64,000 nt of DNA. Source: Hymenobacter psychrophilus. Its GTDB lineage: Bacteria > Bacteroidota > Bacteroidia > Cytophagales > Hymenobacteraceae. The notes under the pieces were generated by a model that had not been told where the DNA came from, made no database searches, and saw only the letters and a program-made list of their open reading frames with translations. A program made the position numbers and the translations under genes. Shown in pieces: positions 8,663 to 18,300 of the stretch (the first letter of the stretch is position 1; each line of letters begins with the position of its first letter). The DNA is taken from contig NZ_FNOV01000009.1 in NCBI RefSeq assembly GCF_900107135.1, forward strand, positions 25,130 through 89,129, read 5' to 3'.

Positions 8663-8676
8663 TTGATTTATGTCAG
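8663..8676. promoter_or_regulatory. Possible FNR/CRP-family operator upstream of ccoNO
   Basis: TTGATTTATGTCAG contains the dyad core TGA-N6-TCA and lies about 82 bp upstream of the ccoNO start. FNR-type regulators control cbb3 oxidases in many bacteria. One half (TTGAT) is a perfect FNR half-site; the other is weaker. No regulator gene is in the window, so this is only a candidate. Confidence 0.3.
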
Positions 8677-8699
8677 GAAAGGCTGACGTTCCTACGCCA

Positions 8700-8844
8700 C
8701 ACCTCACCCCCTAGCCCCCTCTCCTTGGGGAGAGCAGGGACTAATTTTTAGCTTTTTAGAAATATAAAAGATTAATTTACAGCCAGATAAAGGACTAAGC
8801 GCTAGTTCCCTTCTCCCCGAAGAGAGGGGGCTAGGGGTGAGGTG
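8700..8844. repeat. Long inverted repeat with AT-rich centre
   Basis: The left arm 8700-8736 (CACCTCACCCCCTAGCCCCC and following) is mirrored by the right arm 8813-8844, with an AT-rich loop of about 75 bp containing TTAATTT. It fills most of the ccoS-ccoNO spacer and could fold into a large hairpin in RNA. The word CCTAGCCCC is a common dispersed repeat in bacteria of this group, to my knowledge. Confidence 0.75.
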
Positions 8845-8861
8845 CCACAAGTGCCCGATAC

Positions 8862-9020
8862 CTACGGTCCTAGCGGCGGCTCCTCCTCATCGAACAGCAT
8901 CCGCACGGAGGGCGTGTAGGTATCGTCGTACTGGCCCGAGCACACCGACCACAGGAAGGCCCCCAGGAAGAACAGCGCCACCAACAGGCTGATACCGATG
9001 AGCAGGAAGATAATGGTCAT
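8862..9020 (-). CDS. ccoS: cbb3 oxidase maturation protein CcoS
   Basis: A 52-residue protein starting MTIIFLLIGISLLVALFFLG, with one membrane helix followed by AFLWSVCSGQYDDTYTPSVR, then an acidic tail. The pattern helix-AFxWxxxxGQYDD-x-P is the CcoS signature. CcoS is needed for cofactor insertion into the cbb3 core. Read directly from the minus strand between ATG 9020 and TAG 8862. It sits between ccoI and ccoNO, the standard neighbourhood. Confidence 0.9.
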   Translation of the reverse strand: MTIIFLLIGISLLVALFFLGAFLWSVCSGQYDDTYTPSVRMLFDEEEPPLGP

Positions 9021-9047
9021 GGCAGATAAAGGGTTTGCAAGAACGAT

Positions 9048-9132
9048 GTAGGGGCGGGGCTTGTCCCCGCCCGACGTTAGACGATTCTAATCCGAGCCGT
9101 TCAACGGCGGGCGGGGACAAGCCTCACTCCTA
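9048..9132. repeat. GC-rich dispersed palindrome, copy 1
   Basis: The arms GTAGGGGCGGGGCTTGTCCC (from 9048) and the inverted counterpart ending CTCCTAC at 9132 flank a loop containing ACGATTCTAATCCGAGCCGT. Copies 2 (11769) and 3 (20972) share the arms, and copy 3 shares the loop words, so this is a dispersed family and not a chance hairpin. Located between ccoI and ccoS. Confidence 0.85.
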
Positions 9133-9147
9133 CACCGTTTCTTTAGC

Positions 9148-11652
9148 TCAAAGCTGTAATTTCTTCGCTGCCCGGCGTACCAGCACGGTGGCCACGAGCA
9201 TCACGCTCAGCGAGCTGATGGGCATGAGAATGGCGGACACGATGGGCGTGAACAGACCCTGCACCGCCAGCGCCAGCCCGAAGGCGTTGTAGCAGAACGA
9301 CAGCCCGAACGTAATGAGCACGGCTCGCAGGCAGGCCCGTGAGAAGCGCAGAAATGTAGCCAGCCGGCCGAACTCGGCCGCGTCGAGAATGGCGTCGCAG
9401 GCGGGCGAGAAGTTGGTGAGCGTATCGGTGAGGGCCAGGCCGGCATCGGCGGCGCGCAGGGCTCCGGCGTCGTTGAGGCCGTCGCCCACCATTACTACGG
9501 TGTGGCCTTGGGCGCGCTCGGCGGCAATGTAGGCCAGCTTATCGGCCGGCGACTGGCGGAAGTGCAGCGCGGCATCGGGGCCCAGCATCTCGCGCAGGCG
9601 GGCCTCTTCGGCGCCCGTATCGCCCGAAAGTACCGCCAGCCGGTAGTGCCCGCCCAGGCCAGCCAGCACTCTTGGTAAGGACGGGCGGTACACGTTGGGG
9701 AAGGTGTAGTAGCCCGCCGGCTCGCCCTCAAACGCCACATACACCCTGGTTTCCGGCGCATCGAAGTAGCGCGAAGCTTCCGCTTGGCGGCCTTCAGGAG
9801 CCGTTGGCGCCGCTTCGGGCAACGGGTCGCCAAGCGGAAGCTTCGTGCTACTTCCTGTGAAGCCGGCGGCTCCCAGGCGTACTGTTTCGCCGGTTTCGGC
9901 GGTGGCGGCTAGGCCCTGGCCGGGGGTTTCGTGGCAGTGGCGCAGGGGCCGGGCCGGGCCGGCGGCTTCGCGGGCCAGGCGCTGGCTTAGCGGGTGGGTT
10001 GATTGGGCGGCGGCCGTCGTGAGCAGGTTCAGCTCGGCGGGCGTTAGCGGGCGGCCGTGGTAATGCACCGCCGCCTGGTGGGGGTCGGTAAGGGTGCCGG
10101 TTTTGTCGAACACCAGTGTATCGGCGCGGGCCAGGGTTTCGATTACGGCCGAGTTTTTCAGGTAGAGCTTGTGGCGGCCCAGCACCCGCACGGCCGCGCC
10201 CAGGGCAAACGGGGTGGCCAGCGAAAGGGCGCAGGGGCAGGCAATAATCAGCACCGAAACAAAGGCCCGCCACATCATGGCCTGGTCGCGCGGGCCCCAG
10301 TAGAGCAGCGTGCCCAGCGCCAGGGCCAGCGTGATACCCACGAAATAGCGGCCCACCCGGTTGGCATAGGTTTCCAGGCCCTGGTGGCGGTTTTCCTTGG
10401 CGAAGGCCGGGTTGTTCCAGAGCTGGGTCAGGTAGCCCTGGCTGACTTCACGCACCACTTCCAGCTCCACGGCTTCGCCCAGCTGCCGGCCGCCGGCGTA
10501 CACCAGCTCGCCCGAAACCCGCGTCACCGGCGTGCTCTCGCCCGATACAAAGGAGTAGTCGAGCTGCCCGTCGCCGCGTAGCAGCACCGCATCGGCCGGC
10601 ACCACCTCCTGGTGGCGCACCCGAATCCGGTGGCCCATCCGCAGCTCCCGCACCGAAATGGACTTGTCGCCCTCGGGGGTGAGTTGGGTGACAGCTACGG
10701 GAAAGTACGAGGTAAAGTCGCGGTCGAAGCGTAGCGCGTCATAGGTGTGCTGCTGCACCCAGCGGCCAATCAGCATGAAAAATACCAGGCCGGTAAACGA
10801 GTCGAAATAGCCCGGCCCCTGCCCCGACAGCGCCTCCCAGGCACTCACCCCAAACAAGGAGAGCAGCCCCAGGCTAATCGGAAAATCGAGGTTGATGTAG
10901 CGCTGGCGCAGCCCCTGCCAGGCCGAGCGAAAGAAGTCGCGGGCACTGTACAGCAGCACTGGCAGCGCCAGCGCCAGACTCAGCAGCCCAAAAAAGCCCC
11001 CAAATCCAGCCTGCAAATCCTCCACAAACGAGAAGTAGTCGGGCAGAGCCAGCAGCATCACGTTGCCAAAGGCGAAAGCCGCCAGCCCCAGCTGGTAGTA
11101 GAGCGTGCGGCTGGCGCGGTGGGGCTGGGCGCCCAGCTCGGCCAGCGTAATCTGGGGCTCGTAGCCCACCGAGGCCAGCAGGGCCACCACTTCCTTGAGC
11201 CCGGTGCTGGCCGTCAGGTAGGTAATGGTGATTTCCTTGCGCAGAAACTGCACCCGTGCCTCCGCAATGCCGGGATTGAGCCTGGGTAGGTGCTCCAGCA
11301 GCCAGATGCAGGAGGTGCAGTGCATCTGGGGCACGCTCAGGGTAATACGGGCGCGCTGCTCCGAGCGGAAGCTCAGCAATTGGGCCTGGACGGTTTCGGA
11401 GTCGAGGTAGTCGAAGCGGCCGGGCAGCTCCACCTCCTTTATTTTGAGGCCGGGGCGCTCGTCGAGGTTGTAGTAAGTGCAGAGATTGTTGGCCGCCAGC
11501 AACTCGTACACCGTGCGGCAGCCGGCGCAGCAGAAGGGCAGCCCGGCAAGCGCCAACGGCTCGGGTGGACAGGCGTCGCCGCAGTGGGCGCAGGCAACTT
11601 CAGTGGCGGTAGCTTCTTCGAGAACGGCAGGCATGGCTTCGGGCAAGGGCAA
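9148..11652 (-). CDS. ccoI: Heavy-metal P1B-type ATPase, CcoI/FixI-like copper transporter
   Basis: An 834-residue copper-translocating ATPase that feeds metal to the cbb3 core. Order of domains: N-terminal Cys-rich element CAHCGDAC...FCCAGC, HMA domain with MHCTSC near residue 112, membrane helices, actuator domain with SGESTP, the ion-binding CPC in IIACPCALSLATPFAL near residue 472, phosphorylation motif DKTGTLTD near 514, nucleotide-binding HP motif STHPLSQ, and the hinge GDGLNDAGAL. Context (next gene ccoS, then ccoNO) identifies it as CcoI. Residues about 600-630 are encoded by a palindromic repeat that looks inserted in frame (see that entry). Otherwise intact. Confidence 0.93.
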   Translation of the reverse strand: MPLPEAMPAVLEEATATEVACAHCGDACPPEPLALAGLPFCCAGCRTVYELLAANNLCTYYNLDERPGLKIKEVELPGRFDYLDSETVQAQLLSFRSEQRARITLSVPQMHCTSCIWLLEHLPRLNPGIAEARVQFLRKEITITYLTASTGLKEVVALLASVGYEPQITLAELGAQPHRASRTLYYQLGLAAFAFGNVMLLALPDYFSFVEDLQAGFGGFFGLLSLALALPVLLYSARDFFRSAWQGLRQRYINLDFPISLGLLSLFGVSAWEALSGQGPGYFDSFTGLVFFMLIGRWVQQHTYDALRFDRDFTSYFPVAVTQLTPEGDKSISVRELRMGHRIRVRHQEVVPADAVLLRGDGQLDYSFVSGESTPVTRVSGELVYAGGRQLGEAVELEVVREVSQGYLTQLWNNPAFAKENRHQGLETYANRVGRYFVGITLALALGTLLYWGPRDQAMMWRAFVSVLIIACPCALSLATPFALGAAVRVLGRHKLYLKNSAVIETLARADTLVFDKTGTLTDPHQAAVHYHGRPLTPAELNLLTTAAAQSTHPLSQRLAREAAGPARPLRHCHETPGQGLAATAETGETVRLGAAGFTGSSTKLPLGDPLPEAAPTAPEGRQAEASRYFDAPETRVYVAFEGEPAGYYTFPNVYRPSLPRVLAGLGGHYRLAVLSGDTGAEEARLREMLGPDAALHFRQSPADKLAYIAAERAQGHTVVMVGDGLNDAGALRAADAGLALTDTLTNFSPACDAILDAAEFGRLATFLRFSRACLRAVLITFGLSFCYNAFGLALAVQGLFTPIVSAILMPISSLSVMLVATVLVRRAAKKLQL
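9763..9854. repeat. In-frame palindrome inside ccoI
   Basis: Two 27-bp arms (9763-9789 and 9828-9854) are complementary with one mismatch and surround a 38-bp loop. Both strands read through it as open frames giving similar peptides (KLPLG...GRQAEAS on each strand). It encodes about 30 residues in the nucleotide-binding domain of CcoI. This is the arrangement expected of a mobile palindromic unit inserted in a gene without breaking the frame. Confidence 0.85.
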
Positions 11653-11768
11653 TAACTACAAAGCTCGTCCTCCCCTGGCCTCCGCTCAATGACCAACCTC
11701 ATACCGGGGCTTGATTTGCGTCAGCGCACCCGTAGCGCCCGGCTGGCACCTTTGTTTGGTTGGACGGT

Positions 11769-11855
11769 GTAGGGGCGGGGCTTGTCCCCGCCCGCCGTGA
11801 GTACGGAACTAGGCGTCATCGTTCAACGGCGGGCGGGGACAAGCCCCGCCCCCAC
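11769..11855. repeat. GC-rich dispersed palindrome, copy 2
   Basis: The arms 11769-11798 and 11826-11855 are complementary over about 30 bp with few mismatches (GGGGCGGGGCTTGTCCCCGC on the left). The loop keeps GTCATCGTTCAACGG-type sequence. It lies in the divergent spacer between ccoI and a small membrane protein gene. Confidence 0.85.
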
Positions 11856-11874
11856 ATTATTTCCTCCTACCTCC

Positions 11875-12237
11875 ATGTTCTCTCGTCATTCCTGGTCGTT
11901 TTTACTGGTGGCGGCGCTGTTGTTCTGGGCCGGGCTGGTGGCGGGCATTTCCTTTCTGGAAGCGCCGCTGCAGTTCACCGCGCCGGGCATTACCATTCCG
12001 CTGGGGCTGGGCATCGGCCGGCTGATGTTTCAGACCCTTAATAAGGTTGAAATCGGGCTGGCGATGCTGGCCGTCGTGGCCGCCTTCCGCCTGAAGGTGC
12101 CAACGAACCTAGCCCTGCCGCTAGGTTTGCTGGCCGCCGTGCTGGTGGTTCAGAGGCTGTGGCTGCGCGCCGGCAGCACTACCCACGTTTTCGAAACCCG
12201 CCTGCGGAGTATCAACAACCCACTTTCTATTCTTTAA
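11875..12237 (+). CDS. Small hydrophobic membrane protein, possibly truncated
   Basis: A 120-residue protein with about three hydrophobic segments: residues 7-25 (SFLLVAALLFWAGLVAGIS), about 60-75 and 80-95. It resembles small DUF4149-type membrane proteins from general appearance (aromatic first helix, LNKVEIGLA before the second), but I cannot name a family firmly. After QRLWLR the tail (AGSTTHVFETRLRSINNPLSIL) is polar and lacks the last helix I would expect, which suggests an altered 3' end by frameshift or recombination. The ATG at 11875 is chosen because upstream codons lie in the palindrome. It is followed 15 bp later by a cupin gene on the same strand. Confidence 0.6.
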   Translation: MFSRHSWSFLLVAALLFWAGLVAGISFLEAPLQFTAPGITIPLGLGIGRLMFQTLNKVEIGLAMLAVVAAFRLKVPTNLALPLGLLAAVLVVQRLWLRAGSTTHVFETRLRSINNPLSIL

Positions 12238-12252
12238 CCAATTTCTTTCCTC

Positions 12253-12561
12253 ATGGAAGCTACTTCCGGCAGCCTGCTGGCGGGCGCGCACGCCCACCCT
12301 TCCCCCACCGACGCCGCCACCCACGTGCTCCTCCGTCGGGAGGGACACAACATCATTTATAAGCAGTTTGGCGCTGGCCAGGGCATGGCCCCCCACCATG
12401 CCCCCCACGATGTTTTCGTGGTCGTGCTCAGCGGGAAGCTCGACATCACTGTGGCCGACCAGCTTCGCCACTACGTGGCCGGCGACTACGTAATCTTCCC
12501 CGCCAACGCCATGCATAGCCTGCACTGCCTCCAAGCCGCTCAGGTGCTGATTTATCGGTAA
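12253..12561 (+). CDS. Small single-domain cupin
   Basis: A 102-residue protein with one cupin barrel. Motif 1 is visible as GMAPHHAPHDVFVVVLSGKL (the metal-ligand Glu is Asp) and motif 2 as GDYVIFPANAMHSLHC, with His residues that could hold a metal. Such small cupins bind metal or small ligands and have many functions; no substrate can be assigned. It lies 15 bp after the small membrane protein gene and is probably co-transcribed with it. Confidence 0.75.
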   Translation: MEATSGSLLAGAHAHPSPTDAATHVLLRREGHNIIYKQFGAGQGMAPHHAPHDVFVVVLSGKLDITVADQLRHYVAGDYVIFPANAMHSLHCLQAAQVLIYR

Positions 12562-12678
12562 GCTCCGGCCCGGAACCGCGGCAGCCGAACTGCGGCGCTT
12601 GGCAGGTTTTGCCGGGTCTTTTATACCGATGGAAAGATACCACCCTGTTCTGGCCAGATTAATTAGCTCACCTCAAGG

Positions 12679-13956
12679 CTACTGCTTCGGGCCTGATACT
12701 ACTTCTAGCATGTCATCAGGAGAGAGGTATTCTTGCGCTAATTCCTGCAGCGTAACTGCATCGGTGGCCTGTACCTGCGCTACGAAGTCTGAGTAGTAGC
12801 TGGTTGGTAGATTGTAAAATACCAGGTTCTTGTATTTGTCGCACTGTTCGAAAACGGTGCTGAGTTCGTTCGCAAACTTGCCGCTCATGTAGTTCTTCAC
12901 TGTTTGCAGCTCGGTCAGCGGTATCGGTTCTTCCTGAAGCCGACGGAGTTCAAGTTGGACTTGCTCGATAGCAGCGGCGGAGTTGGCGGCATTAACATCA
13001 GAGCCGATTACAAAGCTCGTGGCGTGCTCGCGCGGCTGTACGCTGGAATAAATGCCGTACGTAAAGCCCTTGTCCTCGCGGATGTTCTTCATTAGCCGTG
13101 AGCCAAAATACCCACCCAGTACTTTCACCAGCACCTGCAGCGCGTGGGTCTGCGGATGCTCAAGGGCGGGCCAGAGGCGGCCGATGCGTAGGGAGGCCTG
13201 CAGGCTTCCGTCTACCGTTACGTAATCGCTCGGGGCCAGAACGGCAGGAGCGGGCGAAGTGGCAACTGCCACGGTGGGGCCTCCGGCCGGAGTGCCCAGC
13301 AACTCAGTTACCAGCGTCACATGCTCATCGGTGGCGTCGCCGCATAGGAATATCTCCGCCTCGGCAAAGTTGTAGTGCTGCTGATAGAACTGGCGGACCT
13401 GTTCGGAAGTGATGTCCTGAAAAATGGCTTCATCGAACGTGACGCCGTAGGGGTAGCCTGGGCCGAAGAGGTGGCGCGAGAAGCTTTCGGAGGCCAGGTA
13501 GCTGGTTTTCTGCCGCTCTACCCGCACGTTCTGGATGGTGCGCGTTTTCAATAAGGCCAACTCTGTCTCCGGAAAGCTAGGTGCCGTTAGTACATCCTCT
13601 ACCAGTGGCAGCAGCTGCGGCAGATGGCGGCTGAGGCAGTAAAGCGTAAGCGTAGCCCGGTCGAAACCCTGCTCACAATCCAGCGAAGCGCCGAAGAAGG
13701 CAACTTCATCGGCAATCTGGCGGGCCGAGCGTGTATGGGTGCCATCGAGCAGCAGACGAGCGGCCAGCAGCGATACGCCAGCCGAAGGATCATACCATTT
13801 GCCGGCCTTAAAGACGACCTGCAGACGTATGACGGGTTGGGCATCGTTGCGCATCACGTGCAGGCGGGCTCCGTTGGGGAGCGGGAATACGTCTGCTGCG
13901 GGCAGCGTTACGCGTGCCAGCGGCTGAACAGGAGGAGCGACAGTCCGGTCGAGCAT
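12679..13956 (-). CDS. M16 family peptidase-like protein lacking the zinc motif
   Basis: A 425-residue protein with the two-domain M16 fold: N-terminal PLPNGARLHVMRNDAQPVIRLQ leading to the region that normally contains HxxEH, here read as VSLLAARLLLDGTHTRSARQI. The catalytic His-x-x-Glu-His is absent, so it resembles the non-catalytic partner subunit (alpha-MPP-like) of two-gene M16 systems. The C-terminal half shows MKNIREDKGFTYGIYSSVQP, typical for M16 second domains. An active partner gene is not next to it in this window. The frame is open from a TTG at 13959; the ATG at 13956 is preferred. Confidence 0.87.
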   Translation of the reverse strand: MLDRTVAPPVQPLARVTLPAADVFPLPNGARLHVMRNDAQPVIRLQVVFKAGKWYDPSAGVSLLAARLLLDGTHTRSARQIADEVAFFGASLDCEQGFDRATLTLYCLSRHLPQLLPLVEDVLTAPSFPETELALLKTRTIQNVRVERQKTSYLASESFSRHLFGPGYPYGVTFDEAIFQDITSEQVRQFYQQHYNFAEAEIFLCGDATDEHVTLVTELLGTPAGGPTVAVATSPAPAVLAPSDYVTVDGSLQASLRIGRLWPALEHPQTHALQVLVKVLGGYFGSRLMKNIREDKGFTYGIYSSVQPREHATSFVIGSDVNAANSAAAIEQVQLELRRLQEEPIPLTELQTVKNYMSGKFANELSTVFEQCDKYKNLVFYNLPTSYYSDFVAQVQATDAVTLQELAQEYLSPDDMLEVVSGPKQ

Positions 13957-13982
13957 CAAATCGAAGAGGTTAGGGAGACTAT

Positions 13983-14087
13983 AAAGCTGTCATTCCGAGC
14001 GAAGCAGGAAATTCGGGGTGAAACGCCGAACAAAATCGTTCGATGGCGTTCCGCCGGATTTCCTGCTTCGCTCGGAATAACAGCTTT
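13983..14087. repeat. Dispersed palindrome, TCATTCCGAGCGAAGC type
   Basis: The left arm AAAGCTGTCATTCCGAGCGA (from 13983) and the right arm ending AATAACAGCTTT at 14087 are inverted copies over about 33 bp; the loop is about 40 bp. It lies between porV and the M16 gene. Its core resembles the element at 58168. Confidence 0.8.
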
Positions 14088-14104
14088 ACAAAGAAATAGC
14101 AGAA

Positions 14105-15298
14105 CTAGTTAACCGGGCTATCGGATGGGCCGAAGGCTTCGCTTAGTTCATTGAAGTTAAAGTGTAACGACACCCGCAATGTTTGCGACAGCGGGTTGGC
14201 CTTCGAGTTGGGCACCAGGTAGGTGCCATCAACCCCAAAAACCTGGTAGCGCACGCCGGCACCAAAGCTCAGGTACTGCCGGTCGCCCTTGGTAGGGTTT
14301 TCGTAAAAGTAACCGGCCCGCACCATCAGCAGGTCGTTGTAGGTGTATTCGAGGCCAGCTGAAAGGTTGATTTCCTTGAGCTCCTCGCTGAAGCCGCCCG
14401 GCGCGTCGCTGAACGAGCTGGTGATGCCCTTCACGATGCCGTAGTCGCGGCGCTTGCGGTTTTCGGCCTCTACCGCCGCGCTGTTGGGGGCCGCGCCTTC
14501 TTCGTAGTAGGGCGATGGTACCAGCAGCTTGTTGGCATCAAACGTAAATGTGAGCTTGTTGTAGGGGTCAAGCTCCTTGGTAATGGCCGTGCCCAGCTTC
14601 AGGTTGGTAGGCAGGAAATCGGCATTGTTGGGGTCGGTGTAGGTTATTTTGTTGCCGATGTTGGAAACCGCACCTCCGAAGGACAGGTTGTATTCGCCGG
14701 GCCCGATGGTGAGGTCGGTAGTGTAGTACGCGCCTAAATCGACGGCTACGGCGTTGGCGGGGTTGGAGTCGATGCCGCTGTTACCGCCGATAAGGTTGGA
14801 GCGAATGTAGCGCACGTTCAGGCCCACGCCGAAATTGTCGCTCAGCTTCTGGCCGTAGCCTACCGTCAGGGAGTATTCCTTGGGGTTGAAATCACCCTTG
14901 GAATTACCCAGGTCGTCGCGGTAGTTGATCTGGCCCAGGTCGAAATACATTAGGTTAGCCGACAGCGTGCTTCGGTCGCTGAGTTTGGTGGTGCCACTCA
15001 GATACCCCAGGCCCATATCGTTGGTAATGCTGGCCAGCCACGGCGTGTAGGAGAGCGAAGCACTATGCTGATAGCGTACAAAGCCGAGCTTACCGGGGTT
15101 GTAAAAACCGGCGTTGGCATCGGGGCTGATGGCCACACCCGCCTCGCCCAGCGCCGAGGAGCGCGAATCGGGGCTGATGGTGAGGATGGGCACGGCCGTG
15201 GTGATGGTATGCTGCTCTTGGGCGTGCGCAGTGGCGGCAGCCAGGCTCAGCAGCCCGGGCAACAATACCGAACGCAGGGACAAATTGGTCAGGGGCAT
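14105..15298 (-). CDS. porV: Type IX secretion system outer-membrane shuttle protein PorV (LptO)
   Basis: PorV binds cargo with type IX sorting domains and delivers it to the PorU attachment complex at the outer membrane. The 397-residue product has a signal peptide (cleavage near AHAQ, residue 27), then TAVPILTISPDSRSSALGEAG, the conserved PorV opening, and a FadL-like barrel with alternating strands up to a C-terminal aromatic strand (SLHFNFNELSEAF). It starts 53 bp after the porU stop on the same strand, the widespread porU-porV arrangement. Confidence 0.93.
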   Translation of the reverse strand: MPLTNLSLRSVLLPGLLSLAAATAHAQEQHTITTAVPILTISPDSRSSALGEAGVAISPDANAGFYNPGKLGFVRYQHSASLSYTPWLASITNDMGLGYLSGTTKLSDRSTLSANLMYFDLGQINYRDDLGNSKGDFNPKEYSLTVGYGQKLSDNFGVGLNVRYIRSNLIGGNSGIDSNPANAVAVDLGAYYTTDLTIGPGEYNLSFGGAVSNIGNKITYTDPNNADFLPTNLKLGTAITKELDPYNKLTFTFDANKLLVPSPYYEEGAAPNSAAVEAENRKRRDYGIVKGITSSFSDAPGGFSEELKEINLSAGLEYTYNDLLMVRAGYFYENPTKGDRQYLSFGAGVRYQVFGVDGTYLVPNSKANPLSQTLRVSLHFNFNELSEAFGPSDSPVN

Positions 15299-15351
15299 AG
15301 GGGTGGGTGAAAAGCGGAGTCGAAAAAGTAGAGAAAAACCGGGAAGGCAAG

Positions 15352-18300
15352 TTAATTGAGCAGCACCAGCTTTTCGTATTTGGAGGCTGTGGAAGTTCCT
15401 GTGTCGCTGGCCGAGCGGGTGCGCACCGTTACGCGGTACACGTACACGCCGCGGGCCAGCTGGTCCTGGTACTCATCGCGCCCGTCCCAACTGAGGGCGG
15501 CCACGTGCGAGCCACTGCCCAGCGCCGTACCCTGCAACGTGCGTACCAGCCGCCCGGCGACCGTGAAAATCTGCACCTGAATATCGAGGTCCTGGCCGCT
15601 GCGGTTGTGGTCGAAGTGGAAGGTGGTGCTTTGGGCAAACGGGTTGGGGTAATTAAGCACGTGCTGAAGCGCGAGCTTATCGGTAGAGGCGGCAATGAAC
15701 TCCAGGCGCTGTTCGGCCGAGTTGTTCCAGGTGTCCCAGGCCTTGAGGCGCAGCTCGTGGGGGCCGGGCGTAAGGTCTTTGAGCTGGTATTGCACCCGGC
15801 CCACCTGGAAACTATCGGTTTTAGCCGTGTACGACGAGTTGAGCACCAGCACCTTGCTGGCGTCGCCATCGAGCGTGAGCGTGAGGTCGTGGCCGATGCC
15901 GGTGCCGGCCGTGTTAATGCCGCTGGCGTCGCGCAGCACGGCCAGCAGCGTGGGGCTCATGCCCGTCAGGCCGCCCGACACAAATTGCTCGTTGTCCATG
16001 AACAGGCGGATGCGGGGCGCAATCGTGTCGCGGGCCGTGAGTGGGGCCACGTCGCCGATGGGCACCAAGCGCTGGCCCTGAGCGTCGGTGCGGGTGGTGG
16101 GGTCGGCGGCATACAGGCTGATTTTGCCCAGGCCCACGCTGTAGTTGATGTCTTTGGGTACTACGAACTGCAGGCTGAACCTGCCGCCCTGCACGCTGGC
16201 CGGGCCATCGTAGAGGATGTTCTCGCGTAGCTGTATCGCCTGGGGCTTGTCCGAGCCGTCTGGTTGGACTTCGTTGCCGAGGGTGCTCACGGTAGATTTC
16301 TTCTCGAATACCTGCACGTTGGCCGTACCCGCAAAAGCCGTGTTCAGCTGCCCGTTGTTTCTTACTTCGCCCTTCAGTGTTACCTGCTGCAGGGCTTTAA
16401 GCGTGTCGGGCATCGAAGCGGTTACCGGCTTGCCGTCGATTTCGGTCAGGGCTACCGTTTGCTCGGGGTAGGCCAGGCGCATCGAGGGGTCGCCGAGCAG
16501 GGCGTAGTTGCGGTTGTTGTCGCCGATGACGGCAATGTTTTTGGCCGTCTGGCAGACATCCCCGATGCGGGGCATGGTGCCATCGGGCCGGCGCTGGAAG
16601 AAGTCCTTGAAAAACTCGACTGCCAGGGCCTGGTTGCGGTCGGCATACACCACGCGGGTGGTGGTAAGCAGGCCGATGGCTCCGCCCTGCACATCAATCA
16701 GGGCCTGCTCGCCGGCCGAAGTAAGGCTGGGGTCGTCGTAGGTGCTGAAGTCGCAGGTGCCGGTGAACATGAAGGTGGGCCGGGTCGCGTTCTTCAGCCT
16801 GAGAATGGAGGCATTAGTCACAATCTGCTCCTGAGCCAGGGTCTTGGGTCCACCGTGGCCGATGTAGTTAATTAGCAGTGAGCCCTGCTCGAACGCCTCA
16901 TCAATGGCCTTTTCGGCAACCGGCGACCGTTCGCCAGCGGCCAGCGACACCTGCGGGAAAAGGTCGAGGTACAGCTTATAGGTGTTGTAGCCGCGGGAGG
17001 CAGCCAGCGTATCGAGCGGGTTGGCCAGCTGCTCGCTGTAGTATACGAACAGGTTGTTGTCGCCGTCGTCGGCGACGAACGTGAGGCGGTTACGCCACTT
17101 GCCGTAGCCCACGGGGCTGTCGTAGTCGATCAGTTTCTGGGTAACACGTGCCGCCTGCTCATCGGTGCTGACCGGCAGACGGCCCACGGCTACGTCGAGC
17201 AGTTCGTTGCTGGATCCCGGTAGCCAAGCCCCTTCCGAATCGTCGAGCAGGCCGTAGTAGTCGTCGGACGAATAGGTAAGGCCCTGGCCGTTAGGACGGT
17301 TGCCCATCACTAGGTCGAAGCTCTCTTCCGATTCGTACACTGGTACGAAATTCTGATTGGTTTGATTGGCGTTGGCTGGCTGACGGCTGCTCCACCAGTC
17401 GGGGAGCTTGGTGGGGTCATTGGTAGGGCCAGCCTTGTAGTCGTAGGAGGCGTCTCCGAACAGCAGCAGGTACTGGCGGCGGCCGCTGGTGTTGCGGTCA
17501 TACACCATCTTCATCAGGTCACGAATGGCCGTTACGTCCTGGCCGCCGGAGCCGAACTCGTTGTAAATCTGCCGCACGTTTACCACCTGCACGTTCAGGC
17601 CATCGTGGCTGCTGCGGTGAGCGGCCAGCTTGTTGGCCTCCCGCAAAAAGCGTGGGTGGGCTACAATCAGCAGCTCCAGCCGGCCGTCGAGGTTGAGGGC
17701 GTGCAGGTTCTGGCTGGCTACTTTGCCGAAACCGCGGGGAGCCGGAAATTCGGCTCCCGTAAAGGCCACGAACTCGCGCACGGTATCGGTGCGGGCCAGA
17801 AAGGTGCCGTTGGCGGCGGCCACGGCAGCCGGCCGGCGCGGGTTGCTCACGTCCCAGATGGTGGCGGCGGCCGCGTTGGCCACGTCAAACTGGCTGATGG
17901 CGCCGGGCAGCAGGTTGTCCAGGCTGCGGAATTGCAGCTGGCCCCCGTTCAGGCGCAGCTGGCGGCGGGCATTTACTTCCAGGTAATCGAGGTAGCCCTG
18001 CGCGCCAGGGTCGGAGCCGCTGCTGTAGCTGAGCGTTATTTTGAGTTCGGTAGGGGAGGTGGCCGGTACCTGATAAGGCAGCACGCTGCGGTTGGTATTG
18101 GCTGCCTCGGGGTAGCAGTAGCTACCGCCGCTGCAGCTGAAGCCCGGTACTACCTGAGCGGCCAGCGCCTGCCCGTTCACGCTGGGCTGAAACACCGTAG
18201 CCGCCGTCGAGGCAGCTACCACGGCCGAGGTAATCAGGGCCGTTGAGCCCGGCACCAGGTCGGTCACGGGAAGCGTGAAGGTCTGTTCAGGGCGGCCCGA

